A DNA stretch of 64,000 nt from the NCBI GenBank assembly GCA_030544225.1, contig CM060493.1, positions 1,488,001 to 1,552,000 of the forward strand, in the 5' to 3' direction. The stretch comes from Skeletonema marinoi. Its lineage: Eukaryota; Bacillariophyta; Thalassiosirophyceae; Thalassiosirales; Thalassiosiraceae. This document shows, in pieces, positions 17,937 through 27,740 of the stretch; the stretch's first letter is position 1; each line of letters starts with the position of its first letter. The translations under genes and the position numbers were made by a program. The notes below the pieces were generated by a model that ran no database searches, was not told the DNA's origin, and saw only the letters and a program-made list of their open reading frames with translations.

Positions 17937-20573
17937 ATGCGTTTCAACATCATGTTTGCAAAGCCTCCACCGCCATCGACAGCGGAATGCCTCCCTTCCA
18001 CGTCGTCGTCATCATGGATATCATCTTTCCTCGGCATTGCCACCTCACAACCACAAAATAATGAGCCACTGGGTCTCAGCCTGACAATCAGTGTGAGCAG
18101 TTTAATCCAGTCGTTAATTTTTGTATTGATGGTGGGCGCCTGTCTTGGCATTTGGATCAACCGGCGTTATTTTAGTGCACAAGATGTGCATTCATTGGGG
18201 GCGGATGAAACTAATAATGTACGGTTAGAAACGACCGCAGCTGATGCATCATCAACAGATGGGGCAGACAGCCAATCATCTAATAATAGTGATTGCAAAG
18301 ATGCAGTGAATAATAATGACGAAGATGGACCAACGATGGTCCTTCGTGGTTCACTTGATTTACTAGCATCGAAATGGGGAGTTGATCGGGGAACAAACGG
18401 TGAAAACAATAACGACGACGATGATGATAACAACGATGATGATGCAGTCGTACGATATCTATCACCAGAGCAAATGACAAATCTTCTCTTCGCAAAGCCT
18501 ACCAATGATAACGTTGCCGAGACACTCTGCCTAGATGAAGTATTGTCATCATCATCATCTCTGAATAATAATAATGAAGGACCATCGCCGGAGTTATTAG
18601 AGGTATTACTAACGGCACTTCAACACTCGCCTAAATCGAGTGCTACGGATATTACATCATTGATATCATCTGAGGAAGGGAGTGAGAGTAGTGATCATGA
18701 TGACGTGGTAGCAACAACATCAACACCAGCAACAACGGACAAGTCGATAATAGCAGCACCCTCAACCGCCTCCTTTACTTCCGCCACCGCCAACAACAAT
18801 AACACCTCATCATCACCACAACAACAACAACCACACATATCACCCCAACAATTCACAAACCTCCTCTCCCTAATCCAAAAATACAGCGTCAACACCTCCC
18901 ACCCCTACTTCTTCAATCAACTATTCGGATCTCTCGATCCAATCGCACTAGCTGCCGAAATTGTCGCACTAAGTGTCAATACTAGCGTGTACACCTACGA
19001 GACTGCTCCAGTGTTTACATTGGTAGAGAGGGAGGTCATGGGACAAATTGGCAAATTAGTCTTTGGCACCAAGGATGACGACAATACTACTAATGGGGAG
19101 GAGGGAGAGACTGAGTTTGTCGGAGAAGGACTCATGATACCAGGTGGATCATTGGCGAATTTAACAGCGATGCATGCAGCACGGCATAGATGGAAGGTGG
19201 TGAATGGTTACACGAAGCAGCAGCAGCAACAAAAACAGCATAATGAGTATCGTCAATGGTTGGATAATATCAATGAGACGTCGGAGGAGGTGGAAGAGGA
19301 GAAGAAGTTGGATGATACGACATTGAATAAACATATCAATGCTATCCTATCGCCACCCCCCTTGCGGAAGAAGCAACAGCAGCAGCATCTCTACATTACC
19401 AACAATACTGCAGATGAACCACAATATGATCTTGTGGCATTTGTATCGAGTGAGGCACATTACTCCTTTGCCAAATCGGCACGTGTGCTAGGGTTACGTA
19501 AGGATGATTTGATTGTCATCCCGACGAATGCAGATGGGTCAATGAATGTTGAGGCGCTTGCCAAGAGTTTTGATGAGTTGGAGTGTGAGTTGGAACAGAT
19601 TGTTAGGGAGGAGGATGGTGCAGTTGTTAGAAGTAATAGCGATGTGAAGAGGAGGAGGAGGAGGGTGCCATTCTTTGTGGCGTGTACTGCCGGAAGCACT
19701 GTGAGGGGATCTTTTGATGATATTGCCAAGATTGTGGAGGTTTGTCGTGGTTACGAATCTCGTCAGCCTTCGTTCAAGCAACACTACGAACGATCCATCT
19801 GGGTCCATGTCGACGGAGCATGGGGAGGATCCGCAATCTTCTCCTCCCGCAATGAAATCCGATCCATAACCCACATGGACGAAATCCGACATGCCGACTC
19901 ATTCACATTCAACCCTCACAAGATGCTTGGTGCTCCTCAACAAACTACTGCATTCATTGTTCGTCATCGTAATGGATTGCGGGAAGCCAATGCCGCAGGA
20001 GCCAAGTATCTATTCGATCCACGTAAGAATGGTGCCGAGTATGACTTGGGTGATCTATCCTACACGTGTGGCCGACGCACCGATGCCGTGAAACTGTGGG
20101 CAATGTGGAAATACTACGGGCGGTCGGGGTTGGGATCACGTGTCGATCAAAAGGTGGATGAATTGGAATGCTTTGTGAGAGAGGTGCGAAAACGGCGGAA
20201 TACGTTTGCATTGGCGTGTCGTCCATGGCCGTTTAATGTGAACTTCTTCTATTTCCCTCCGAGGATACGTGAGGTTTTAGAGCAGCGGGGGATATTGCGA
20301 CCGGTAGTCGAGGATGAGGATGATATGAGTGGAGGCGATGATGAGAATTCATTCATCCAAATCCCTGATGACATTGCAAAAGACTTGGCAGAAGTATCAG
20401 TGGCACTTAAGCTGCGTCTGCACGAGGCTGGGGAGATGATTATACCGTATCAGCCATTGAGTAATCAGCAGGCAGATTGCTTTCGTCTCGTTGTGGCTGG
20501 TAAGAAGGATTTGAAAGAGAGTGACATTTGTCACATCTTAGATACGATGGAGAAGTATGGAGCAGATCTGTAA
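17937..20573 (+). CDS. Group II PLP-dependent amino-acid decarboxylase, membrane-anchored
   Basis: Encodes 878 aa. The catalytic part (about 310-760 and on) is that of the glutamate / cysteine-sulfinate decarboxylase group. H508 sits in SSEAHYSF (PLP ring stacking), D626 in HVDGAWGG (pyridine nitrogen) and the Schiff-base lysine K662 in NPHKMLGAPQ. MIPGGSLANLTAMHAAR is the phosphate-site region. Such enzymes make GABA, hypotaurine or beta-alanine; the substrate cannot be told by eye. Unusual: a predicted membrane helix near residues 44-66, a 240-residue Asp/Asn/Ser-rich region before the domain, and a Gln-rich insertion inside it (about 425-490). Family members are usually near 500 aa and soluble. 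One continuous frame, no introns seen. Confidence 0.88.
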   Translation: MRFNIMFAKPPPPSTAECLPSTSSSSWISSFLGIATSQPQNNEPLGLSLTISVSSLIQSLIFVLMVGACLGIWINRRYFSAQDVHSLGADETNNVRLETTAADASSTDGADSQSSNNSDCKDAVNNNDEDGPTMVLRGSLDLLASKWGVDRGTNGENNNDDDDDNNDDDAVVRYLSPEQMTNLLFAKPTNDNVAETLCLDEVLSSSSSLNNNNEGPSPELLEVLLTALQHSPKSSATDITSLISSEEGSESSDHDDVVATTSTPATTDKSIIAAPSTASFTSATANNNNTSSSPQQQQPHISPQQFTNLLSLIQKYSVNTSHPYFFNQLFGSLDPIALAAEIVALSVNTSVYTYETAPVFTLVEREVMGQIGKLVFGTKDDDNTTNGEEGETEFVGEGLMIPGGSLANLTAMHAARHRWKVVNGYTKQQQQQKQHNEYRQWLDNINETSEEVEEEKKLDDTTLNKHINAILSPPPLRKKQQQQHLYITNNTADEPQYDLVAFVSSEAHYSFAKSARVLGLRKDDLIVIPTNADGSMNVEALAKSFDELECELEQIVREEDGAVVRSNSDVKRRRRRVPFFVACTAGSTVRGSFDDIAKIVEVCRGYESRQPSFKQHYERSIWVHVDGAWGGSAIFSSRNEIRSITHMDEIRHADSFTFNPHKMLGAPQQTTAFIVRHRNGLREANAAGAKYLFDPRKNGAEYDLGDLSYTCGRRTDAVKLWAMWKYYGRSGLGSRVDQKVDELECFVREVRKRRNTFALACRPWPFNVNFFYFPPRIREVLEQRGILRPVVEDEDDMSGGDDENSFIQIPDDIAKDLAEVSVALKLRLHEAGEMIIPYQPLSNQQADCFRLVVAGKKDLKESDICHILDTMEKYGADL

Positions 20574-20639
20574 GAGGGAGACTAAGAAAATGTGGCCCAC
20601 TAAGTAATTAATTTGTGTTAGAAGTCATTTTTGATAGTG

Positions 20640-20815
20640 CTTCTTTGCGTAGACTGCTATCATCGTTGACTTGATTGGTACATCCTTCACTGCTGCATCG
20701 CTGGACCTTTGCCCCATGCGCACTGTACATTCCCTCCTTGACGCCTTCATTTGAACATCCTTCAAGCCATGTACACTGCCAACGAACAGGCCTAAACACT
20801 AAACAACACAAACGA
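20640..20815 (-). pseudogene. Zinc-finger relic, about two fingers
   Basis: Minus strand reads CTWLEGCSNEGVKEG...HGAKVQ then RCSSEGCTNQ before diverging. The first finger has lost its third cysteine (MYSAHGA). No start or linker. It lies right after the decarboxylase stop, tail-to-tail. Confidence 0.65.
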
Positions 20816-20819
20816 ACAT

Positions 20820-21430
20820 CTTCGTAGGAACATAAAACTGCTCAGCTCAGCCTCAGCAGTCAGCAGGTAAGTACCTAAGGGAATCAATCTCAGTCCAAGT
20901 CATCACCCACCAACAGCTGCCACGACGACGCTATTTCATTTACAGATAATTGTACAGATACCAATCCTTTCCGTCGATTACAATAAAAGTGCCGGCCATT
21001 GTGATGTCAACACACAACGACGCACACAGACGCACACAGCCCGAACAACCTCCCACGTACATGACCTTAGGTTACGCGGTAGAAATAAGTCGTAAGGCCG
21101 CCCGGACGGATAGCTACAATAGATATTTTATGAGTATTTAGCTACTCTCTCATCTCTCTAGAGTACCCGAGGTCAGTTAGCTGAACTTTAAACCAGGAGG
21201 GGCCAGGGCTGTGCCCAAAGACGCCTGTGGGGCCTGCTGGGTTCGGGTTGGTCCCGTAGGTGGATGGCAAAAGTTTTGGTGCAGGCGAGGCCGAACTGTT
21301 GGAGGAAGTGGATTCTTGGGGTGGATGCGGTGTAGGGGTGCTGCAACACCTATCTAGTGCGGTGGGCTGCTGCGAGGAAAGGATCCTTCCCGTCTCTCCT
21401 GCTATGTGATGATGCACTGGTAGTCGATGT
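20820..21430. other. Intergenic, one unassigned 91-aa frame
   Basis: The minus frame 21417-21142 is Pro/Ser-rich and ends near a run GPSWFKVQLTDLG. I do not recognise it. The rest is non-coding by eye. Confidence 0.3.
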
Positions 21431-22400
21431 AGTGAAGAGACTCAAGAGGGGACGGCGCTAATCAATGCACTTTTTTCTATTTAGACGACTAAAGATAACA
21501 AGAATGATGATACTAAGTAAGGAGGATTGCTGTCAGCAACAAACACAGATGAGATAGAGTGTAGGATGAGGGATGAGTATATTTACAAATGTTCACTAAA
21601 CTTAGCTGATATCAATATGACAACTAAGGTGCTACACAAACACATCATGAGTAGCCCATCCCTTCTTCGTTATATACTTCCCAGAGTCAATGCCCAAGCA
21701 GTAGCCTTCTCAGTGAAATTCTTACTCACTTGTGCAATCAGTTCCATGTCGAGGCCTCTATGCTGAGCTACAAGAACACTCATCACGCATCGCTTCCGAC
21801 GATCTGAAATCTCGCAGGCGATTTGACTGCTCAACAATCGCTCCAAGCCTCTGTACACGGCAGTTTCTTGCGGTAGCGTATCGATAGTAGTCGCCGTTTG
21901 GATGAGTGATCGCAGTATGGCGGCGTCTACCGATTCTTGACGTCTAAAGATGAATAAATCACGCTTGGAGTACCATGAGCTTGTGGCCTCATCCTTGGTC
22001 CATCGAGGAACGACGTGAGTTTGATGAGGGGCGGATGCAAAGCGAACCGTGGATTCCTTCTTGCTGCGTTGTCGCTTGCGGCTTGAAGAAGTGGTCGAGA
22101 TGGGCCTGCTCATAGACTGCTTGTCGTCTTCATTAGGCTCACACGCTTCGATGAGTGGCCTTTTTCTCGTTTGGCGAGGTGATGGGGAAGCCATCGCAAT
22201 CGTGGATACTGATGATGATAGCTGCTCGTCTTGGCTTGATGATGATAGCGGCGCCGAAATCGTCTGTGTCGGTTCGGGAGTGATGCACTTGTTCATGATT
22301 TCTTTGGGAAGGCGTTGAGTCGGGTTTTGATCTTCCTTGCGGTGTTGGTAAGTAGTTAGCTGCGGCTTCTTTCCTCGTGTGCTGTGTTGTGATGTGTATG
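21430..22400. repeat. Left arm of a head-to-head inverted duplication
   Basis: The arm is the reverse complement of about 22960-23895, with high identity from 21430 to 22330 and weaker identity through the promoter to about 22400. The two arms enclose a 0.6-0.7 kb unique centre. Distal landmarks are AAAAAAGTGCATTGATTAG and AATCCTCCTTACTTAG. Confidence 0.85.
21670..22296 (-). CDS. Small stramenopile-type family protein, inverted copy 1
   Basis: Encodes 208 aa. A Ser-rich N-terminus (1-45) and a basic stretch (SSSRKRQRSKKEST) precede VRFASAPHQTHVVPRW and SSWYSKRDLF, then GLERLLSSQ and SDRRKRCVMSVLVAQHRG near the end. The order V-x-F-A, W-Y-S-K, G-L-E, R-R-x-R-C-V-x-x-V-L matches the gene at 30362, so both belong to one family that I know only as hypothetical diatom proteins. 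Function unknown. It differs from the inverted copy at 23068 in 7 of 208 residues. The start is the first ATG in the shared frame. Each copy keeps its own promoter within the arms. Confidence 0.75.
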   Translation of the reverse strand: MNKCITPEPTQTISAPLSSSSQDEQLSSSVSTIAMASPSPRQTRKRPLIEACEPNEDDKQSMSRPISTTSSSRKRQRSKKESTVRFASAPHQTHVVPRWTKDEATSSWYSKRDLFIFRRQESVDAAILRSLIQTATTIDTLPQETAVYRGLERLLSSQIACEISDRRKRCVMSVLVAQHRGLDMELIAQVSKNFTEKATAWALTLGSI

Positions 22401-23034
22401 AGTGAACTGTTGCAGTTGATCGTAAAGTGTGAGCTTCCTGTAGCGTACTTTATGCATACAGTGATAGATGGCAGATACCTCTAGAGGCATCAGAACACGC
22501 TCGCAAGTTTCAAGGAAAGCAGTTGAAGGTTGAAGTGCATTGTTTTGTTGAAGGAGTTTGACTCCTGCAAATTGATCAGACACCAGCTCAGTTCTCTGTG
22601 CAATAATTTTCTTGTGAAAAATCAGGGTAGGCCTTTTACTCACGTGCGTAATCTGCTTAATCGCGGAAAGTTGAAGCAAGAGTTGAAGTTTGTTGAAAAA
22701 TATGTGGTAGATGTTGAAGATGGCTTAACACGCTTTGAATGACGTGTGCTGTGTACTTTGTGCGTGTGGTATATTGATCGCTTATTTATCGCAGCCGAAA
22801 ATGTACTTCAACTAAAGATGCGAACTCCCGGGTACTGTTTTTCCTTCGATGAAACCAAAGCCACTCGCGGAGTACAACTCAACTTATTCCTCCAAAGAAG
22901 CTTGATCGCAACAAGCAGATTACGATCAACGCACATCAGGGAATGCATCATTTTACGATTGGAGTTGCATTTCACTCATACTCCTACATATCACCACACA
23001 CAACACAAACAGCTAGCATCAAGACCCAACTGGA
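22331..23034. other. Centre of the inverted duplication
   Basis: Contains the diverging promoters of the two copies and short frames with no recognisable product. The outer parts on each side (TTCACTCATAC, ACATCAC, CACAACACA words) are still alignable as inverted copies; roughly 22450-22930 is unique. Confidence 0.5.
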
Positions 23035-23895
23035 ACTTATCTCAACGCCCTTCCCAAAAAACTCATCATGAACAAGTGCATCACTCCCGAACCGACACAG
23101 ACGATTTCGGCGCCGCTATCATCATCAAGCCAAGACGAGCAGCTATCATCATCAGTATCCACGATTACGATGGCTTCCCCATCACCTCGCCAAACGAGAA
23201 AAAGGCCACTCATCGAAGCGTGTGAGCATAATGAAGACGACAAGCAGTCTATGAGCAGGCCCATCTCGACCACTTCTTCAAGCCGCAAGCGACAACGCAG
23301 CAAGAAGGAATCCACGGTTCGCTTTGCATCCGCCCCTCATCAAACTCACGTCGTTCCTCGATGGACCAAGGATGAGGCCACAAGCTCATGGTACTCCAAG
23401 AGTGATATATTCGACTTTAGACGTCAAGAATCGGTAGACGCCGCCATACTGCGATCACTCATCCAAACGGCGACTACTATTGATACGCTACCCCAAGAAA
23501 CTGCCGTGTACAGAGGCTTGGAGCGATTGTTGAGCAGTCAAATCGCCTGCGAGATCTCGGATCGTCGGACGCGATGCGTGATGAGTGTTCTTGTAGCTCA
23601 GCATAGAGGCCTCGACATGGAACTGATTGCACAAGTGAGTAAGAATTTCACTGAGAAGGCTGCTGCTTGGGCATTGACTCTGGGAAGTATATAACGAAGA
23701 AGGGATGGTCTGATCCTAGTTATTGATATTATCAACTAAGCTAACTGAACATTTGTAAATATTATCCCTGTCTCTACACTCTCATCTGTGTTTGTTGCTG
23801 ACAGCAATCCTCCTTACTTAGTATCATCATTTTTTCATCTTCTTGTCGTTTCAAATAGAAAAAAGTGCATTGATTAGCGTCGTCCCCTCTTGAGT
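22960..23895. repeat. Right arm of the head-to-head inverted duplication
   Basis: Counterpart of 21430-22400 in opposite orientation. Similarity stops near GACTC-TTATCC at about 23900, where the window turns into unrelated sequence. Confidence 0.85.
23068..23694 (+). CDS. Small stramenopile-type family protein, inverted copy 2
   Basis: Encodes 208 aa, nearly identical to 21670-22296. Differences by eye are A/T near residue 34, P/H in the ACE-NE motif, R/S, L/I and I/D around WYSK, K/T in the RR-RC motif and T/A near the end. The frame is intact in both copies, so either both are under constraint or the duplication is recent. Conserved parts are VRFASAPHQ, SSWYSK, GLERLL and SDRRTRCVMSVL. Function unknown. 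Confidence 0.75.
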   Translation: MNKCITPEPTQTISAPLSSSSQDEQLSSSVSTITMASPSPRQTRKRPLIEACEHNEDDKQSMSRPISTTSSSRKRQRSKKESTVRFASAPHQTHVVPRWTKDEATSSWYSKSDIFDFRRQESVDAAILRSLIQTATTIDTLPQETAVYRGLERLLSSQIACEISDRRTRCVMSVLVAQHRGLDMELIAQVSKNFTEKAAAWALTLGSI

Positions 23896-24299
23896 CTTTA
23901 TCCTTTACTTACTACATGGTGGTACCAGGGCATCAAGCATATATCACAATAGAGAAGGAAGAGAACCTCCCAGCCGCACTCGCACTTGAGTTCACTGAAA
24001 CCCTGCTCCCTGCTCCTTCACTCTACGCTCTACACCTCTTTAGCGGTACAATAGTTCCCGGTTCCCGCTGAGCAGTTTTCACACTTTTAACCTTTCATAA
24101 GGCCCAATTGAGCCGAGAGAAGAAGGTTTAGAAGTTCGATGATGTTCTTTCTTCTTACGTGGTGAGGCCTTTTGTTTTTTGCCTGGAAGATTCCGGATAT
24201 TCCTTCTAGAGAGGAGTCCCATATATTTGATTTCTCAAAAACAAGAAAGGCGTTGGCGAGCTGCCGTTGAGTTTACAAGAAACACCACTCACTACATTT

Positions 24300-24432
24300 T
24301 TCACGTGTAGTGAGTTTGTAGTGAGTTGTAGTGGGTTTGTAGTGAGTATGTAGTGAGTATGTAGTGAGTGTAGTGAATTTGTAGTGGATATGTAGTGGAT
24401 TTGTAGTGGATTTGTAGTGGATTGTAGTGACA
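24300..24432. repeat. Tandem array of an 11-bp TTTGTAGTGAG unit
   Basis: About a dozen imperfect units with GTGAG, GTGGG and GTGGA variants. The mirror array at 25345-25500 has the same unit in opposite order relative to the element ends. Confidence 0.85.
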
Positions 24433-24662
24433 TTGTAATGAGATCGAGGACTAACGATAGTACATTAACACATCGTAGCCACAACATCATGAATGGATAT
24501 CAGTCAAAACGATCAAGACATCCTCCGTCTACGCCACCTCCACCTCCTATAAACCCTCCGAGAAGACCTCGCCGCAGTCCAGCCAGTTCTCGGCCGCCGC
24601 CATCACCACGCCACTTTCTACCCCGAGGTCGTAGCAACGCTGATTGGAACTCTGATGTGAGT

Positions 24663-25040
24663 TCAAGAGAATCTAAGTCCATAGATCATTCCAATTCGGA
24701 TGATACTCGTCATGTTGCCCATGTACAACGAGCTCCCACGCCACCTGCGCCAAATAAAAACGAGATTGATAACAACGGTGGCGACGCCCAAGACAACCAC
24801 CCACACCCCAAAGGATGGAGATATTCTGCGGAGAAACAAAATATAATTACCTGCCTGAAGGATCCATTGAGCGATGCAGTGGCTGCAGCATGGACATGAT
24901 AATGGTCTCCTGGCATGAGCAAGAAGGCGTCTCCAACAGGCCAGATGAAAATAGTGCCAACATCGTGTTCTACCGAACCCACCGTCCACCACGGTTCCAT
25001 CTTGGCAGATTGAACAAAATGGCTCAGCTTCTTCCTCCAT
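24663..25040 (-). CDS. RING-finger membrane protein inside the TIR element
   Basis: Encodes 125 aa. The N-terminus reads FCSICQDG, then RCWHYFHLACW and LSCPCC, which gives the C-x2-C...C-x-H-x2-H-x2-C...C-x2-C ligand order of RING-variant E3 ligases. A hydrophobic helix follows (GVWVVVLGVATVVINLVFIW), so a membrane-bound ubiquitin ligase is plausible. A plus-strand frame (24417-24899) overlaps but is Pro/Arg-rich low complexity, and I treat it as a shadow. A cryptic 25-nt GT...AG segment near 24840-24865 exists, but the frame is open without removing it. Whether this is a captured host gene or an element gene is not clear. Confidence 0.55.
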   Translation of the reverse strand: MEEEAEPFCSICQDGTVVDGGFGRTRCWHYFHLACWRRLLAHARRPLSCPCCSHCIAQWILQAGNYILFLRRISPSFGVWVVVLGVATVVINLVFIWRRWRGSSLYMGNMTSIIRIGMIYGLRFS

Positions 25041-25344
25041 TTGATCTTTATGGGATGTTGTGGAGATTGGACCGAAAGATCGGTCATGTTTTGGAAATTT
25101 TCATCTCATGTTTTGGCGAGCTGGATGAATTTATAACCCATGTGTAAGCAATCCTTATGAAAGAATTGATCAAAAACGGATGTCCACATATATAGACACC
25201 TTTACGAAGTTGAGCCATAAAGCGATTTGTAAGCAGCTTTACGCTGCGCTTCGCTGGGCCCGCGACACTACACTCAACGCACTCGAAGCACGGTAAGCTC
25301 GAGTTTGTTATTTGTAACGAGGCTCTAATAAGTTTTCAATGCAT

Positions 25345-25500
25345 GTAGTGGATTTGTAGTGGATTGTAGTGGATTTGTAGTGGATTTGTAGTGGATTTGT
25401 AGTGGATTTGTAGTGGATTTGTAGTGGATTTGTAGTGCGTGTAGTGAGTTTGTAGTGAGTTTGTAGTGAGATGTAGTGAGTTTGTAGTGAAAAATGTAGT
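25345..25500. repeat. Tandem array of an 11-bp TTTGTAGTGGA unit
   Basis: Right subterminal array of the TIR element, about 13 units, more homogeneous (GTGGA) in its inner half and GTGAG near the terminus. Confidence 0.85.
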
Positions 25501-25695
25501 GAGTGGTGTTTCTCGTAAGCTCAACGGCAGCTCGCCAACGGCTTTCTCGTTTATAAGAATATTTTTATATGGGACTCCTCATTACATGGATCATCCGGAA
25601 TCTTCCTGAGATGGTCATAAGTAAGTAAGTAGCCTTTGACTTAGGCGTATGTAAGTTGGGAGTAAGTACTTAGATAAGTAGGAGCTGAGAAGCAC

Positions 25696-25971
25696 TTGTT
25701 TTGTTTAACATCCACTTTAGGGTGAGACTCCGCAACAAATGGGATTTTTAGCGATTTATTCAAACTTCAGCGATCCGTGCCAACCAGCCTATAGGGTTGG
25801 ATCTCACGCGGCAAGTAGGGCTTGATTCCCTCCCAATTGTAGTGCTAGGGTTTAGGGTTCTATTCGCCATAACATGGTAGGGCTGGATTCGCCGGGGGGT
25901 TAGGGTAAAAGGTTGTATGGTTCCAACCAATGAGGACTCCCATTAATCAAAGTGGATGTTAAACAAAACAA
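25696..25971. mobile_element. MITE with 23-bp perfect terminal inverted repeats
   Basis: Left end TTGTTTTGTTTAACATCCAC followed by TTT; the right end 25949-25971 is its exact reverse complement. The 276-bp element has no ORF; the interior holds TAGGGTT-type words and CTGGATTCGCCG/ TTGGATCTCACGCG. Flanks (AGCAC / CTGGG) show no obvious target duplication. Family not assigned. Confidence 0.65.
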
Positions 25972-25999
25972 CTGGGGCTAAAAGTCGCCAGAAATGAGA

Positions 26000-26200
26000 A
26001 ATCATGACTATGTGGAGGATGTATGTTAAAAAATAAGAGGTTTGTTAAAAAATAAGAGGTTTGTGTTCATCAGTGAAGTATGTACGACTTATGTTAGAAA
26101 CATGAAGTTGGTGCAAATCAAGAAAACAGGAGTTTGTATCTGCCCCGACCTCGCCGTCTCACTCTAGACTTATGAGCACGGCTATGAGTATGGTTGTCTT
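26000..26200. repeat. Segment recurring inverted at 35570-35760
   Basis: Shared words are AATAAGAGGTTTGT, AGGAGTTTGTATCTGCCCCG, ACCTCGCCGTCTCAC and CATGAGTATGGTTG-like ends. Together with the arms at 26455 and 32890 it shows that a larger segment was inverted and copied, then interrupted on the right side by the gene at 34290. Confidence 0.65.
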
Positions 26201-26454
26201 TCTCCCCTCACTGCAGCTTTGTGCTGTCTTCCTGACCTGCCTGTCCTGGATTGATTGACATGATGTATGTAGCAATCAATGGCCTGCTGAAAAGCATAAT
26301 CTTCTTGAAGAGAGGATATGACTGCTGATGATGATGCTTAGCTATGGAGAAATGATACCTGCAAAACGAAGGGGAATCGGCAAAAGTGCAACGTGCATCT
26401 ATCTTTGCAATAATACAATAGTTGCATCAACACATGACCAATGAAAGCTCTCAC

Positions 26455-27740
26455 ACACAATAACTTCAAACAGGCTTGCTTTTGTGATCCGCCTGTCACA
26501 CTTTCTGTCTTTGGTTTGTGACATCTCATCTCCCACACACACGCAAAGCAAAGCAACAGCACCACCGCACAACAAACTAAACATTCCGCCTCTCTTCGGT
26601 AGTCTTCGGTGCAAGTGATAATATCTTAAATATTATTAGCGATACATTGAAAGCGTCCAGCAGCAATTAAATATCTCGCATTATGCCGACTCAGCTGAAC
26701 TACGTGAAGGGAAAATGGCTCGATCGCGAGGAGGAACTGCTCTTACGCCGTGCAGAATTATTGGAGAAAAAAGATCTCGTGACCCAAAAAGATGATTTTG
26801 CTGCTCGCATATCTGCCGGCCCACCACCATCTGTCCATTCCAAAAGTGCTGCTGTTGTTGGCAGACAGATTCCGAAGGATCTCGTGACAGCTGCCGACGG
26901 ACTGCTCTGCCTCGGCGGCGGCAATGCTGGGTTACAGCAGCCGGCGGATGTTCATGTAACACAAATCGTGGACGAAAAATCATCCACAGCAGCCGCCTCC
27001 AAAAAGATCACGAAGAAGCGACAGATATCATCAAAAGAGGCCGATGATGATGATGATCCGTCTCCAAAGAAAAAGAAGAAGTCGTATATCAAATTGTGCA
27101 GCGTCGAAGGATGCGCCAAGCTCGTTCAGAGTAAAGGAGTTTGCATCGGACATGGCGCGAAGCTCAAACGGTGCAGCAGTGAGGGATGCCCTAATAGAGC
27201 TGTCAAGGGAGGAGTGTGCAAACGGCACGGAGCGGTTGTGGAACGAAAGAAATGTACTGCCGAGGATTGTACCAATCTAGCAGTCAAGGCTGGGTTGTGT
27301 CTTAAACATGGGGCCAAGAACCGCAGCAATGAACCGAAGAAAACACCTGCCAGCAAGAAGGGAGGAAAGGTGAAAGATCCCTTGCTATGTAAACCAGTTA
27401 CACCTGGTACACAGCCCAAAGTCAAACGATGTACCGTCGAGGGATGCAACAGGCAAGCCAAACAGGGGGGAGTGTGCGTAAAGCATGGGGCGAAAGGTGG
27501 AAGCTCCAAATGCTCTCACGAGAATTGTCCCAAGTATGCCCAGAGGGGAGGAGTATGTATTGAGCACGGGGCGGTGTTTGTGCGAAAGAGATGCAGTGTC
27601 AAAGGATGTGAGAATGGGGTGAAGAAACGAGGACTATGTCGTAGGCATGGGGCATATGCGGGAGATACTCCTCCGAAGTAACTGTGGTATCTTGAGTCTT
27701 AATCGTCATCTCTCTGTAGAGGGAGAGATACCGTCGGGGA
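26455..27740. repeat. Left arm of a 1.28-kb inverted duplication
   Basis: Reverse complement of about 32890-34150. It covers promoter, complete zinc-finger gene and 3' flank (from TTTGTGATCCGCCTGTCACAC to ATTAAGACTCAAGA). The arms lie about 5.1 kb apart, with three other genes in between. Confidence 0.85.
26683..27681 (+). CDS. Zinc-finger repeat protein, 332-aa subtype, 6 fingers
   Basis: Encodes 332 aa of a subtype without the MVTLIRT signature; it begins MPTQLNYVKGKWLDREEELL, a predicted helix. An Asp run and KKKKKS patch (about 120-135) look like a nuclear signal. Six C-x4-C-x9-C-x2-H modules start at C139; fingers 3 and 4 are separated by a 40-residue Lys/Pro spacer (KKTPASKKGGKVKD). 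The fingers are more varied than in the MVTLIRT subtype (CAKLVQSKG, CNRQAKQGG, CENGVKKRG), so this looks like an older member. The frame is intact. The inverted copy is 32949-33947. Confidence 0.85.
   Translation: MPTQLNYVKGKWLDREEELLLRRAELLEKKDLVTQKDDFAARISAGPPPSVHSKSAAVVGRQIPKDLVTAADGLLCLGGGNAGLQQPADVHVTQIVDEKSSTAAASKKITKKRQISSKEADDDDDPSPKKKKKSYIKLCSVEGCAKLVQSKGVCIGHGAKLKRCSSEGCPNRAVKGGVCKRHGAVVERKKCTAEDCTNLAVKAGLCLKHGAKNRSNEPKKTPASKKGGKVKDPLLCKPVTPGTQPKVKRCTVEGCNRQAKQGGVCVKHGAKGGSSKCSHENCPKYAQRGGVCIEHGAVFVRKRCSVKGCENGVKKRGLCRRHGAYAGDTPPK

Larger units (their letters stand above)
24185..25606. mobile_element. TIR element with subterminal repeat arrays and a RING ORF
   Basis: Both ends start GGAAGATTCCGGAT and stay alignable as inverted repeats for over 110 bp (GAGGAGTCCCATATA, CGTTGGCGAGCTGCCGTTGAG, GAAACACCACTCACTACATTTTTCAC). 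Inside each end lies an array of an 11-bp unit, TTTGTAGTGRG/A (24300-24430 and 25345-25500, opposite orientations). The unique 0.9 kb centre carries a RING-finger reading frame. No transposase is seen, so it would be non-autonomous. I could not find a clear target-site duplication. Confidence 0.7.

Noticed and set aside
24417-24899. Plus-strand 160-aa Pro/Arg-rich frame in the TIR element
   Set aside because: It overlaps the minus-strand RING frame, whose zinc ligands are in order. Its own composition is low complexity.
25840-25910. TAGGGTT words inside the MITE as telomeric sequence
   Set aside because: Just two or three scattered words without a tandem array.
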